Below are positions 33,083 to 41,763 of a stretch of DNA of 64,000 nucleotides, one piece after another. Source of the DNA: JBEKIK01 sp050013075 (GTDB lineage Bacteria > Planctomycetota > Planctomycetia > Pirellulales > Thermoguttaceae); the NCBI GenBank assembly GCA_050013075.1, contig JBEKFZ010000007.1, positions 23,454 through 87,453 of the forward strand, given 5' to 3'. Position numbers and translations under genes: made by a program. Under the pieces are notes generated by a model, which saw only the letters and a program-made list of their open reading frames with translations, was not told the DNA's origin and ran no database searches. Positions within the stretch are counted from its first letter, which is position 1. Each line of letters opens with the position of its first letter.

Positions 33083-33505
33083 TTATACTTTTTCGGAGAT
33101 GGCGGTTTCCAGCATGTGAAATTGCTTGACCATAATCGTAAGTGCAATGTTGTGTTGCATCTGGTTTTTGACCATCTCGGTGACTTGATGTTCAATGCCC
33201 ACGTTGTTTTGATCGTGATGCAGAATGGTTTTGGAGTTTTTGGCGACTTCGGCCAGCGGCTCGGCATTGCACAGCCCGATTTCGCCGGGCGAAACCTCTT
33301 GCGAGGACGACGGTGGCTGATGCCGCTCTTCGATGGCCTCGTGCAATCGAGACTGAAAATCCTCGACCGAAAGGTCGCGGACCTTGTAACCCGGCGTGTC
33401 CATATTGGCGATGTTGCCGGCCAGAACGGTGTGCCTGGCCTGGCAGAAATTCACCACTTCCTGGAGCACGGGAATCGTCGTCGAATCGAACAAGTTCGAG
33501 ATCAT
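33083..33505 (-). CDS. flgB: Flagellar rod protein FlgB
   Basis: Proximal rod protein, first structural gene of the block. 140 residues when started at ATG 33505 (MISNLFDSTTIPVLQEVVNFCQARHTVLAGNIANMDTPGYK), which gives the canonical N-terminus; an ATG at 33616 would lie upstream of the promoter. The C-terminal VTEMVKNQMQHNIALTIMVKQFHMLETAISEKV is typical. A consensus sigma-54 promoter lies about 57 nt upstream, so this gene probably opens a sigma-54-controlled operon. Confidence 0.94.
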   Translation of the reverse strand: MISNLFDSTTIPVLQEVVNFCQARHTVLAGNIANMDTPGYKVRDLSVEDFQSRLHEAIEERHQPPSSSQEVSPGEIGLCNAEPLAEVAKNSKTILHHDQNNVGIEHQVTEMVKNQMQHNIALTIMVKQFHMLETAISEKV

Positions 33506-33561
33506 CGAGCACGGCTTTCGCTTATTAAAACAAAGGCAACGCATATTAACCGGATTTCCGG

Positions 33562-33577
33562 TGCAACCGGCGTGCCA
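33562..33577 (-). promoter_or_regulatory. Sigma-54 promoter of the flgB operon
   Basis: Minus strand reads TGGCACGCCGGTTGCA: full -24 element TGGCACG, 4-nt spacer and -12 element TTGCA, with correct GG to GC spacing. Transcription would start near 33550, about 45 nt before the flgB ATG. The regulator gene directly upstream has a GAFTGA loop, the feature that contacts sigma-54. Confidence 0.88.
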
Positions 33578-33766
33578 TATTCGGCGGAGACTCGCCGGAC
33601 AGGGCATATCGGCCAATCAGCGCGTATTGCCTAACTTACTGGGGTGTTTGTTTTTCCCGTTAAAAATTCAATTTTATTCTTTACAATTCTTTTGCCGTAA
33701 AAAAATTCTCTTTATATCCGCAACCGGCAATTTCTGCGCGTGGGGATCGGCAATTATTGCCTATTG

Positions 33767-35188
33767 TCATCCTGCTTTTAAGAACGATTTTTCCCGCGGC
33801 GCGTAACCGTATTGGCGCAACTTGCCCGATAGGGTTCGCAGCCCGATGCCCAGGGCCTGGGCGGTTTTCGCCCGGTGCCCGCCGAATTTTTCCAACGTGG
33901 CTTCGATCAGTTTGCGTTCCATTTCCTGTAAACTGATTCCCACGGGCATGTCATTGTCTTGGTTTTGTGTTTGTCCGAGATCGGCAATCAACCAGCGGCG
34001 CAGGTCATCGGCGGCGATGGGCCGGCCGGCGTACAGGATGCTGGCGCGGGTGACGATGTTTTCCAGTTCCCTGACATTGCCCGGCCAATGATAATCCAAC
34101 AACAACTGTTCGGCCGAGGCCTCCAAAGAGCACGGATATCGCTCCAGGCGATTAGCGCAACGGACGAAGAAATAATCGACCAGTTGGGGGATGTCTTCGC
34201 GGTGCTCGCGCAAGGGCGGCACGTGCAGGGGAACCACGGCCAGGCGGAAATATAGATCCTCGCGGAACCGTCCGGCCGATACCTCGGCTTGCAGATCGCG
34301 GTTGGTCGTGGCCATCACGCGGACGTCGACGCGGATGGTTTGGCTCGATCCCACGCGTTCGAAACTCTTTTCCTGCAGCACGCGGAGCAGTTTGGCTTGC
34401 AGGCGGAGGTCGATTTCGCTGATTTCATCGAGCATGAGAGTGCCGCCGTCGGCCGATTCGAAGCGCCCGATGCGTTGGCTATCGGCGCCGGTGAATGCGC
34501 CGCGTTCGTGGCCGAAGAGTTCGCTCTCCATCAATTGGGCCGAGAGCACGGGGCAATTCAGGCTGACCAGTTCCTTGTCGCGGCGGCCGCCGGCGGCGTG
34601 GACCGCCAGGGCGACCAATTCCTTGCCCGTGCCGCTTTCGCCGGTTATGAGCACGGTTTCCGGCGTGGGTGCGACCTGGGCGATGCGATCGCGGAGCGTC
34701 CGCATTTGCGTGCTGGAGCCGATCATCTCCGGCTGTTCGCATCGATTTTCCCGGGCCGCGCCGCGGATATCTTGTTTCACCAGCCGGCCGTGGCAAATGG
34801 CCTGGCCGACGAGCCGTTCGAGTTGATCGACGTTGAAAGGTTTTTCGATATAATCGAACGCCCCGTGGCGCATGGCTTCGACGGCCGTGGCCACCGAGGC
34901 GTACGCGGTGACCATCACGGCGGCGACGCTCAGGCGCCGTTGTTGGAGTTGGATGATGAACTCCACGCCGTTCATGCCGGGCATTTTCAAGTCAGTCAGG
35001 ACGCAATCGAATTCGTCGCGTTCCAATACCTGGAGCGCCTCCGGTGCGCTGGAACAGCAAACCACTTCGTGGCCGGCGGAACGCAGTACGTCGGCCATGG
35101 ACTCGCGGGCCTGGCGATGATCGTCCACGACCATCACGCGGCCGGGCAGAGCGCGGGGAGTGTTTTCGGCAAAAGAAATAGTTTTCAT
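33767..35188 (-). CDS. NtrC-family sigma-54-dependent response regulator (FlgR-like)
   Basis: Transcription activator for sigma-54 promoters. The 473-residue product starts at ATG 35188 (MKTISFAENTPRALPGR), overlapping the kinase stop by 4 nt; the longer open frame to 35488 is a shadow of the kinase gene. Receiver domain with phospho-acceptor Asp66 (LTDLKMPGMNG), AAA+ domain with Walker A GESGTGKE and the sigma-54-contacting GAFTGA loop, arginine-finger region FREDLYFRL, and a C-terminal Fis-type helix-turn-helix (ATLEKFGGHRAKTAQALGIGLRTLSGKL). Next gene on the strand is flgB with a sigma-54 promoter. Confidence 0.95.
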   Translation of the reverse strand: MKTISFAENTPRALPGRVMVVDDHRQARESMADVLRSAGHEVVCCSSAPEALQVLERDEFDCVLTDLKMPGMNGVEFIIQLQQRRLSVAAVMVTAYASVATAVEAMRHGAFDYIEKPFNVDQLERLVGQAICHGRLVKQDIRGAARENRCEQPEMIGSSTQMRTLRDRIAQVAPTPETVLITGESGTGKELVALAVHAAGGRRDKELVSLNCPVLSAQLMESELFGHERGAFTGADSQRIGRFESADGGTLMLDEISEIDLRLQAKLLRVLQEKSFERVGSSQTIRVDVRVMATTNRDLQAEVSAGRFREDLYFRLAVVPLHVPPLREHREDIPQLVDYFFVRCANRLERYPCSLEASAEQLLLDYHWPGNVRELENIVTRASILYAGRPIAADDLRRWLIADLGQTQNQDNDMPVGISLQEMERKLIEATLEKFGGHRAKTAQALGIGLRTLSGKLRQYGYAPREKSFLKAG

Positions 35189-36039
35189 GCGGCGGCCTCC
35201 AATAGCTTGGCACGGGGAATTCGCAAACTGAAGACTGCGCCGCCCTGGGGATTGTTGGCCGCAGTCGCGTTTCCTTGGTGCACCTCGGCGATGCGGTAAA
35301 CGATGGCCAGCCCAAGTCCCGTTCCGCCCGGCTTGGTCGTGAAAAACGGCTCGAACACCCGATGCCGGACGTCGTCCGACAGCCCGGGACCGGAATCGGC
35401 GATCTTCAGTTCCACGCAATCGGACTCCTCGGCGGCATCGATGTTTATCGTGCCGCCGTCGGGCATTGCGTCCACGGCGTTCAGGCACAGATTAAGCACG
35501 GCGCGGCGCAGCATGTCGCGGTCGGCGGTGATGGTCTCGGCGGGCGATATGTCGAGAATCGTTTCGATTCCCTGGGCTTCGAATTGCGGCGAGAGCGACG
35601 AGCATACGTCTTCGATTAGTTTTTTCAGCTTGAGCGTCTTCAATTGCGGTTCGCGCTCGGCGGTAAAGTGCAAGAGGTCGTTTACCGTGGCGTCCAGGGC
35701 CGTGAATCCGGCCGCAATCTTGTCCAACATCTCGAGATTTCCGGGATCATCGAGGATTCGCCGCCGCAGCAAGCTAAGATATAACGTGACGGGCACAAGG
35801 TTGTTCCGCACCTCGTGGGCGACGTGGGAGGCCATCTGCCCGAGATCGGCCAGCCGATTTTTCCGCGCCAACTCGCGGTTCTTTATTTCCAACTCGTCGG
35901 TCAGGCGCTTGACTTCCTCGCGCAGGGCCTTGTGCGTCTGTTCCAAGCGCAGCGTGGTCTCCCGCCAGGCCGACAACACGGTTCCCAGGTCGGCTTGGCT
36001 CAGCGGCGACATTTTGGAAGGCAGGGCGGTTTGGGTCAT
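35185..36039 (-). CDS. Soluble sensor histidine kinase (FlgS-like)
   Basis: Partner kinase of the adjacent NtrC-type regulator. 284 residues: an N-terminal coiled coil (ETTLRLEQTHKALREEVKRLTDELEIKNRELARK), H-box MASHVAHEVRNNLVPV with the phospho-accepting His, N-box NLCLNAVDAMPDGG, G1 DSGPGLS, F FEPFFTTK and G2 GGTGLGLAI. No membrane segment or PAS domain is present, so the signal is probably internal, as with FlgS, which senses assembly of the export apparatus. That role is inference. Confidence 0.93.
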   Translation of the reverse strand: MTQTALPSKMSPLSQADLGTVLSAWRETTLRLEQTHKALREEVKRLTDELEIKNRELARKNRLADLGQMASHVAHEVRNNLVPVTLYLSLLRRRILDDPGNLEMLDKIAAGFTALDATVNDLLHFTAEREPQLKTLKLKKLIEDVCSSLSPQFEAQGIETILDISPAETITADRDMLRRAVLNLCLNAVDAMPDGGTINIDAAEESDCVELKIADSGPGLSDDVRHRVFEPFFTTKPGGTGLGLAIVYRIAEVHQGNATAANNPQGGAVFSLRIPRAKLLEAAA

Positions 36040-36155
36040 GGTAAAAAGTGGACAGTGGTTAGTGGGCAGTGGTTAGTGGGCAGTGGGCAGTGGTTAGTTT
36101 TGTCATGGTTCAATTTGCAATATGTGATTTGCAATTGACAATTTGCAATATTATT
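36040..36155. repeat. Heptad tract upstream of the histidine kinase
   Basis: GTGGTTA/GTGGGCA words followed by CAATTTG/CAATATG/TGATTTG words in 7-nt phase, ending at the FlgN-like stop codon. It occupies the ribosome-binding region of the kinase gene. Confidence 0.85.
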
Positions 36156-36612
36156 TCTCCGAAAACAGATCTACTTGAGGCAACGGCGCGTCGGCCGGGG
36201 GCAGATACGCATGTCTTGCATGTCCGGCCAGGTGCGCTCCTTGGAGCCGGGCGGCCGCTTCATCGCGGCGGCGGATCAGCGCGGCTTCGCAGCACTTCTC
36301 CTGACTGACGATCTCGGCCAGCAGGGTTTCGCACTGTTTAATTTGTTCGGCGCATTGCGCCCTCTCGGCGGCCGAGCGCCAATTGCGCAGCTGGGGATCC
36401 TGGTTGCGGAAAGGGTTCAACGCGCGTTCAATCCGTTGTAATGTAACCAAAGGGCGTTGCTTGGCCGCCAAGACGTCCATTAGTGATGTTATGTTCCCCC
36501 CGTCGATCAACGCCAGTTGCTTGCGCCCCATGTCGCGCAACTGCAACAAGCACTCGCGTTTAACGCGGATCAGGTCTTTCAGGATGTCGGTCTCGTTAAA
36601 GTTATCAGTCAT
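36151..36612 (-). CDS. FlgN-like helical protein
   Basis: A 153-residue, mainly helical protein at the head of the regulatory genes. Seen: LIRVKRECLLQLRDMGRKQLALIDGGNITSLMDVLAAKQRPLVTLQRIERALNPFR, which has the spacing of FlgN (K-x-x-x-L-x-x-L-x-x-L ... D ... K-x-x-L). FlgN is the chaperone of the hook-filament junction proteins FlgK and FlgL, which are not in this window. The C-terminal 30 residues are variable. Assignment rests on pattern and location. Confidence 0.65.
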   Translation of the reverse strand: MTDNFNETDILKDLIRVKRECLLQLRDMGRKQLALIDGGNITSLMDVLAAKQRPLVTLQRIERALNPFRNQDPQLRNWRSAAERAQCAEQIKQCETLLAEIVSQEKCCEAALIRRRDEAAARLQGAHLAGHARHAYLPPADAPLPQVDLFSEK

Positions 36613-36735
36613 CAGTCATCAGTTATCAGTTATCAGTTCTCGGTTTTCAGCGGGTAGTGAGTAAAGTGCATGGCGAAACCGCAAGCGGTTTCATGGATTA
36701 ATTCATCCTTCATCCTTCATCCTTTTTCTTCACCC
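36605..36735. repeat. Composite heptad tract with palindrome
   Basis: CAGTCAT/CAGTTAT words, then GCG plus AAACCGCAAGCGGTTT (36676-36691), TCATGGATTAATTC and ATCCTTC words. The stretch around the palindrome is nearly the same as the reverse complement of 47870-47912. Confidence 0.86.
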
Positions 36736-36745
36736 TTCGCTGTTT

Positions 36746-39214
36746 TCATAAACTGGTGAGCAAATCGAGCCGGTCGGCCCATTGTTTGCGGTTGTAGTTG
36801 GTGGTATTTTCAAATGTCGCGTCGGGTTTCATGCGGCCGAGGGCGAACTTGGCTTGTTGCAGGGCGTTTTTCGCCTCCCGGGGCTTATTCAGGTTTCGAT
36901 AGGCATTGGCGGTTTGAACGTAGGCATCGAGCACTTCGGGAGAGTTTTGGTAACGGTTCGCGGCCGTGGAAAAAGCCTTGACGGCGGCTTCATAATCGCC
37001 TTGGGCGAAAAGCACGTTTCCCACGGCAAAGTAGCAATTACGCAAGATCGCCTTTCCCACGGGGGTAAGTTCCGCGTTGTCGCGATCCTTGGCGAGCGTT
37101 TCTTGAACCTGCTTGTACTGCTCCAAGGCCTTGAAATATAACTCTTGGATCTGTTTGGCCGGAACCGCGCCGGAATTGCCCTTTGGGTCCTTGTCGAGTT
37201 TATCCTGGGTCTCGACGGCCAGCTTATAATAGCAGTTTGCCGTCAGATAGCGGGCTTTTGCGGTATCGGGCAGATCGGGATAACGGTTGGTGAATTCTTC
37301 CAGGCGGCGGATCGCCTCGGCGTGGCGGCCCTGGGCAAGGAGCAATTCGCCCAGCACAAGCAACGAATCGCGCCATTCCTTGCTCTCCGGAGTGAGGTAA
37401 TCGCCGTTGAGATTATCCGACAACATATTCTCCGCGCTCAGCCAATCGCCTTTTTCCTCATACGCCCGGGAGGCCAACAACCGTGCCCGGCAGGCGGCGG
37501 CGTCGCGTGGATACAAATCAACGCATTCCTTGAGCATCTCCAGGGCCTTGTCCAACCGGCCGGCGGCCAACAGCGATTCGCCTAAATAAGCCAGGGCCTG
37601 CGGATGGCGTTGCTGAGCTTCGTTTTTCAGATACGTCTGAAACATGCGTGCGGCGCTGGTGAAGTCTTGCCCTTGCAAGTATGAATTCGCACTGTTCCAC
37701 AATTGATCGGTGTAGTTTTTATTGGCGGGCAGAGTATTTGCCAGTTTGGCGTAACAGTCGCCTGCGCGGCGGAACTGTTCGCGGCCCAGACGGCGAATGG
37801 ATTCCGCCTTGTTGCGGGGCCCCTTGTCGGCCTGGTTGAGCAATGTCTGTCCCCAAACGCCGTGTGCCTCGGCCTGCAATAACAATACTTGTTCGCCGGG
37901 GAGCAGGGGCCGCATCATGCGGATAATTTGCAAGGCGAATTCGTACTTCTGTACGCTAAGGTAATGCCGATAGGCCGCCAAAACGCTCGATTTCAAGCGG
38001 TCCAAGGGGAGCCAAGGGTTGTTGTAACTTTCCGGGTCGGCGATGCCGCCGAGCACGCGCCGATACTGGCCCAAGGCTTCGACGTCGCGGCCCATTCGGC
38101 GGTAAAGTTCGGCCCCTTGGAAACCGGCGGCTGCGCCTTCGGACGTATCGGGGTATGAGTTATAAGTTCGGATGAATTGTTCCAATGCCGAGCGATCGTC
38201 GCCTAGTTCCAAATAGCACGTCCCGGTCAAATACATTGCCTGCCTTGCGGCTTTGCCGGCGGGGGAATCCTGAGGTTTGGCGGGACTCAGCGTTTGGATC
38301 GCCGAGAGGAGTTTTTCCCGCCATTTTTGTTGATCGTCGTCGGAGGGAGGCGTTTTTTTCCGCAGCGCCTGGGCCTCGTGCATCAATACCCTGGCGCGCT
38401 GGACGGCCACCGCGGGATTTTTCTCGCCGGATGGAATTTGATCCAAGGCGGCGTTGCACTCGTCGATTTTTCCCAAACCCAGCAGGATTTGCGCCCGCTG
38501 GAGCAAGGCTTCCTGCTGTTTCGCTTCCGATAGCTTTTTGTCGGCCAACAACGAGGAGTTTTGTTCCAAAGCCTGCTGGAGCTTCGGCGGAACATCGTTC
38601 AAATTTACATTGGCCAAAAGGGCGTATATTTCGGCGCGATATTGCGGCGATATTTTCAAGGCCGAGAGCAAAACGGGACGGCCGGCCTGAATCTGACCGC
38701 TCTCGCACAAACTCTTGCCTAAAAGATATAGACCTTCGGCGTTGCGATTGGCCGGAAATCCGCGATTGTTGGCTTCCTCCAAATAACGCGACGCCAGCAG
38801 AAAGAGCTTGGCCCGATCTTTTCCGGGCGCATTCTCGGCTTCATAGGCCGCCACGGCGCCAAGCGCAAATGCCGGACCGCCCATTTCTTCGGCCGAAAGC
38901 GTGCCTTGCTCTTGCGATCGTTTGGCAAGGGTTTGGGCCTCGGCAAAGGCGCGGTGATCCAATGCCTGGAGGATTTGTTTCATGGTCACTAATTCACCGA
39001 GCGGCCGATGTTTTGGCGCCGCGAAAAACAACCTGCCCGCAACAACGGCGATAATGAGGAAAGATATGCCTCCGCCAATTGCCAGCAGCGCTTTTAAACG
39101 ATTCGCTTTCGCCCAAGCGGCGAAACCGCGCGCGGTCTCGCCGGGCGGTCCCGTTTCGACGGAGACTTTTGCCCCGGCGGCGACATTTTGATCGGGTAGA
39201 TCTTTGGATGGCAT
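36746..39214 (-). CDS. Large membrane-anchored TPR protein
   Basis: An 822-residue protein of unknown function. Seen: one membrane helix (LKALLAIGGGISFLIIAVVAGRLFFA, about residues 39-64) and about ten or more tetratricopeptide-type helical pairs, e.g. KAARQAMYLTGTCYLELGDDRSALEQFIRTYNSYPDT, HPQALAYLGESLLAAGRLDKALEMLKECVDLYP and DTAKARYLTANCYYKLAVE. The repeats resemble outer-membrane-biogenesis TPRs (YbgF/BamD type). It precedes the flagellar regulatory genes on the same strand but a heptad tract separates them. Probably a periplasmic scaffold. Confidence 0.8.
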   Translation of the reverse strand: MPSKDLPDQNVAAGAKVSVETGPPGETARGFAAWAKANRLKALLAIGGGISFLIIAVVAGRLFFAAPKHRPLGELVTMKQILQALDHRAFAEAQTLAKRSQEQGTLSAEEMGGPAFALGAVAAYEAENAPGKDRAKLFLLASRYLEEANNRGFPANRNAEGLYLLGKSLCESGQIQAGRPVLLSALKISPQYRAEIYALLANVNLNDVPPKLQQALEQNSSLLADKKLSEAKQQEALLQRAQILLGLGKIDECNAALDQIPSGEKNPAVAVQRARVLMHEAQALRKKTPPSDDDQQKWREKLLSAIQTLSPAKPQDSPAGKAARQAMYLTGTCYLELGDDRSALEQFIRTYNSYPDTSEGAAAGFQGAELYRRMGRDVEALGQYRRVLGGIADPESYNNPWLPLDRLKSSVLAAYRHYLSVQKYEFALQIIRMMRPLLPGEQVLLLQAEAHGVWGQTLLNQADKGPRNKAESIRRLGREQFRRAGDCYAKLANTLPANKNYTDQLWNSANSYLQGQDFTSAARMFQTYLKNEAQQRHPQALAYLGESLLAAGRLDKALEMLKECVDLYPRDAAACRARLLASRAYEEKGDWLSAENMLSDNLNGDYLTPESKEWRDSLLVLGELLLAQGRHAEAIRRLEEFTNRYPDLPDTAKARYLTANCYYKLAVETQDKLDKDPKGNSGAVPAKQIQELYFKALEQYKQVQETLAKDRDNAELTPVGKAILRNCYFAVGNVLFAQGDYEAAVKAFSTAANRYQNSPEVLDAYVQTANAYRNLNKPREAKNALQQAKFALGRMKPDATFENTTNYNRKQWADRLDLLTSL

Positions 39215-39379
39215 AAGCGCAATCCGAATTCAAGCGTCTGCCCGGACCTAACGCCAGAACGGCGTCACAGTCCTAAGCAGGCTGAAAAGCTAGGAAAAGG
39301 CGGGCAGTTTGTACCAAAAAACCCTTCAAGATGTCAACCCACGTTTAATAAGCCTGAAATAATTGATGTCGTATGTGGA

Positions 39380-39422
39380 GCAGGTTGCCTAACCTGCTTT
39401 TTTGGCAGATTGGCAATCTGCC
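39380..39422. repeat. Two adjacent hairpins
   Basis: GCAGGTTGCCTAACCTGC (39380-39397) and GGCAGATTGGCAATCTGCC (39404-39422), separated by TTTTTT. A T-run after the first arm could terminate plus-strand transcription, but no plus-strand gene ends here. Confidence 0.75.
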
Positions 39423-39473
39423 CCACGACAGATGAATGCAATGCCGGCATTGGCATTGCGGGCGTGGCATACG

Positions 39474-40247
39474 TCATTCTGAGCAAAGCGAAGAATCTAG
39501 TGAGTTTTCGGCATTGGTAGAAGTAATTTGCTCGATGATCCATCGGTCAATGTCACTCAGCATTTGAGGCATAAGTTCATGCCCGCAAGGATATTGGCGC
39601 AACGTGACCGAGATGCCGGCTGTATGCATCAGGCGAAGATTTTCGCAGACTTCACCGGCTGGATACCGAGTGCTGTGGCGTCCGACACAGAGCAAGATGG
39701 GCAATTTACGGGCTAAAGACAGATTTGCCAGCGGCGTCCGGCCGATTGGGAAAGCACCGCAAATAGAGATAATCCCGGCAAAATGCTGAGGATGGTTCAA
39801 AGCTACTCGAATGGCCATAGTACCGCCGCAGTCGAAGCCGGCTAAGAAAATTTTCTGACTGCGGATATGAAATTTACGCGAAGCAACCTCTATGGAGTCA
39901 AAAATGTGTTGTTCTATCCGAGGAATTTGCTCGTAGGTATGCGGCCACCCGTAGCCTTCCTTCTCATCCCCCCCCACATCTTTCATACACACGCCACGGG
40001 GGGCAACGGCCACATAATTCCTCATGCTCACCAAGGGCATGATTTTCCGCAATTGACGTTCATCGCTGCCCTGAGAGTGAAGCCATACGATCAACGGGTA
40101 GGCATACCCGCGCTCATAATGCAATGGGGCGAATAGGGCATGTATCGTATCCTGAGAAGCTGGGCAAAATAGGCCCGATTGAAACTCAAACGCAGGTTCG
40201 ACAAAATTATTTTTTGGGAGTATGTCGGAATGACGGATCCGAGGCAT
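39474..40247 (-). CDS. Alpha/beta-hydrolase, phospholipase/carboxylesterase type, with Asp at the nucleophile position
   Basis: A 257-residue alpha/beta hydrolase of the esterase D/phospholipase group. Seen: PLIVWLHSQGSDERQL (oxyanion strand), VAVAPRG, and LAGFDCGGTMAIRVAL, where family members have G-x-S-x-G. Here the serine is replaced by Asp139 in GFDCG. Later, PILLCVGRHSTRYP and YPCGHEL supply the acid region and His. Dienelactone hydrolases and dehalogenases show that Cys or Asp can serve as nucleophile, so activity may be altered or absent. The C-terminus and stop are encoded by a dispersed repeat (TAGATTCTTCGCTTTGCTCA). Confidence 0.82.
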   Translation of the reverse strand: MPRIRHSDILPKNNFVEPAFEFQSGLFCPASQDTIHALFAPLHYERGYAYPLIVWLHSQGSDERQLRKIMPLVSMRNYVAVAPRGVCMKDVGGDEKEGYGWPHTYEQIPRIEQHIFDSIEVASRKFHIRSQKIFLAGFDCGGTMAIRVALNHPQHFAGIISICGAFPIGRTPLANLSLARKLPILLCVGRHSTRYPAGEVCENLRLMHTAGISVTLRQYPCGHELMPQMLSDIDRWIIEQITSTNAENSLDSSLCSE

Positions 40248-40503
40248 TTTAACGACCTTATTCGAGAGGGATGATGTTAGTATGATAAGGAATAATAACA
40301 GCTTGGTGCCTTATGATCACTTCGAAAAACTCTACACAAGGGCGTCGGATTGCTACTGTACAACAACACCCCGGCAGTTGTCAACGCCAGAGGCGACTTG
40401 TTGGCCGTTGTTTAAAAGAATATTATTCATAAAGAATTAAAAAGAAATATCCCCCTTAATTGTATAGGGTGACTTGACAAAAATAAATTTCAAGGAATCG
40501 TTT

Positions 40504-41544
40504 GTGAGTAAATATATTTTTTTTCTGGCGGCCGGTGCATGGCTGGCCGGGGTTTCGGCCGGTGCGGCCTTGGACTCGATCAAGACGAAAAGCGGCGGCA
40601 TTTCGGGCAAAATCGTCATTGCCGGCCCGCTTAAAGTCGAAATAGAACAGCTCTCCGGCGCCGAGCACAAGGAAATTCCGGTCAATCAGATTGACGTGAT
40701 TTTTTACAGTGAAGAGCCTGCATCGTTAAAAAACGCAAAAAGCAATATTATTAGCGGGCATTATGAAGAGGCTTTAAATCAGATTTCTCATCTCAAGACG
40801 GACGTTATCACCCGCAAGGAATTGCGCGAGGACATCGATTTTTACACGGCTTTGTCCTCCGCGCAGTTGGCCATCGGCGGAACCGGCAAGATCGCCGACG
40901 CCGGGCGGTTAATGATCGCCTTCACCAAAAATTACCCCGAAAGCTATCATTATTTTCAAGCCTCTGAAATCGTGGGCGATCTGTTGGTGGCCAATCGCTC
41001 GTTTGCTCAGGCCGAGGAGTATTACGCCAAGGTAGCAAAAGCGCCTTGGCCGGATTACCGGATGCGGGCCGGCGCGGCCATGGGACGCGCGCTTTTGGCC
41101 CAAGGCAAAAATCCCGAGGCTTTGGAAGCCTTTGAAAAAGTCCTTGCCATCGAGGGAGACGACGCCTTATCGCAAGCCCAACGCCGGGCGGCAAAGCTGG
41201 GAAAGGCCGCCGTTTATGTGGCCATGAAAAAAAACGACGAGGCCGTCAAACTGATCGAATCCTTTCTCAATCAAGCCGATCCGGAAGACGCCGGCAACAT
41301 GGCGCGGGCATATAACATCCTGGGCGGCGCCTTGCGCCAACAAGGAAAGACGAAGGAGGCCGTACTGGCGTTTCTGCACGTCGATCTGCTTTATTCATCC
41401 CTTCCCGACGCCCATGCCGAGGCCCTCTACAATCTGGCCGAACTTTGGGACGAATTGCACAAAACCGATCGCGCGGCTCGGGCCAGGCAAGTCCTGGAAC
41501 AACAATACAAAAACAGCCCCTGGGCACAAAAGGATGGGCGATAA
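40504..41544 (+). CDS. Exported TPR protein
   Basis: A 346-residue protein with signal peptide. I use GTG 40504 (VSKYIFFLAAGAWLAGVSAGAA), which has AAGGAA 7 nt upstream; the upstream TTG at 40474 would add ten polar residues. A short beta region (LDSIKTKSGGISGKIVIAGPLKVEIEQLSGAEHKEIPVNQIDVIFY) is followed by several TPR-like repeats, such as AGAAMGRALLAQGKNPEALEAFEKVLAIEG and MARAYNILGGALRQQGKTKEAVLAFLHVDLLY. No enzymatic motif. Likely a periplasmic interaction scaffold; exact role unknown. Confidence 0.8.
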   Translation: MSKYIFFLAAGAWLAGVSAGAALDSIKTKSGGISGKIVIAGPLKVEIEQLSGAEHKEIPVNQIDVIFYSEEPASLKNAKSNIISGHYEEALNQISHLKTDVITRKELREDIDFYTALSSAQLAIGGTGKIADAGRLMIAFTKNYPESYHYFQASEIVGDLLVANRSFAQAEEYYAKVAKAPWPDYRMRAGAAMGRALLAQGKNPEALEAFEKVLAIEGDDALSQAQRRAAKLGKAAVYVAMKKNDEAVKLIESFLNQADPEDAGNMARAYNILGGALRQQGKTKEAVLAFLHVDLLYSSLPDAHAEALYNLAELWDELHKTDRAARARQVLEQQYKNSPWAQKDGR

Positions 41545-41567
41545 TTTGCGTTGTGAATTTCAAGACT

Positions 41568-41763
41568 CGCTCTAAGAGGGTGTCCTGAAATGCAAAAAAC
41601 CGTCCCTTCTCCCCTTGGGAGAGGGTTAGGGTGAGGGCGATTTGCGTGGAAAACAACCTTTTTCTGCTGTGTTTGCCATCCTTCCCCCTCACCCCCGACC
41701 CCTCTCCCGACCAACCTTCGGTCGGTGCCCGGCGAGGGGAGAATTTCAGGACGCGCTCTAAGG
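41568..41763. repeat. MITE-like composite element with inverted ends
   Basis: Ends CTCTAAGAGGGTGTCCTGAAAT (41570) and ATTTCAGGACGCGCTCTAA (41743-41761) are imperfect inverted repeats. Inside are inverted TTCTCCCC...GGGAGAGGG blocks and the hairpin CGACCAACCTTCGGTCG. No open reading frame. The right end supplies the stop codon of the TMTC-like gene. Confidence 0.65.

Noticed and set aside
35189..35488. Longer start for the NtrC-type regulator
   Set aside because: The extra 100 residues are a shifted-frame reading of the kinase gene, Arg-rich and unlike any receiver-domain N-terminus.
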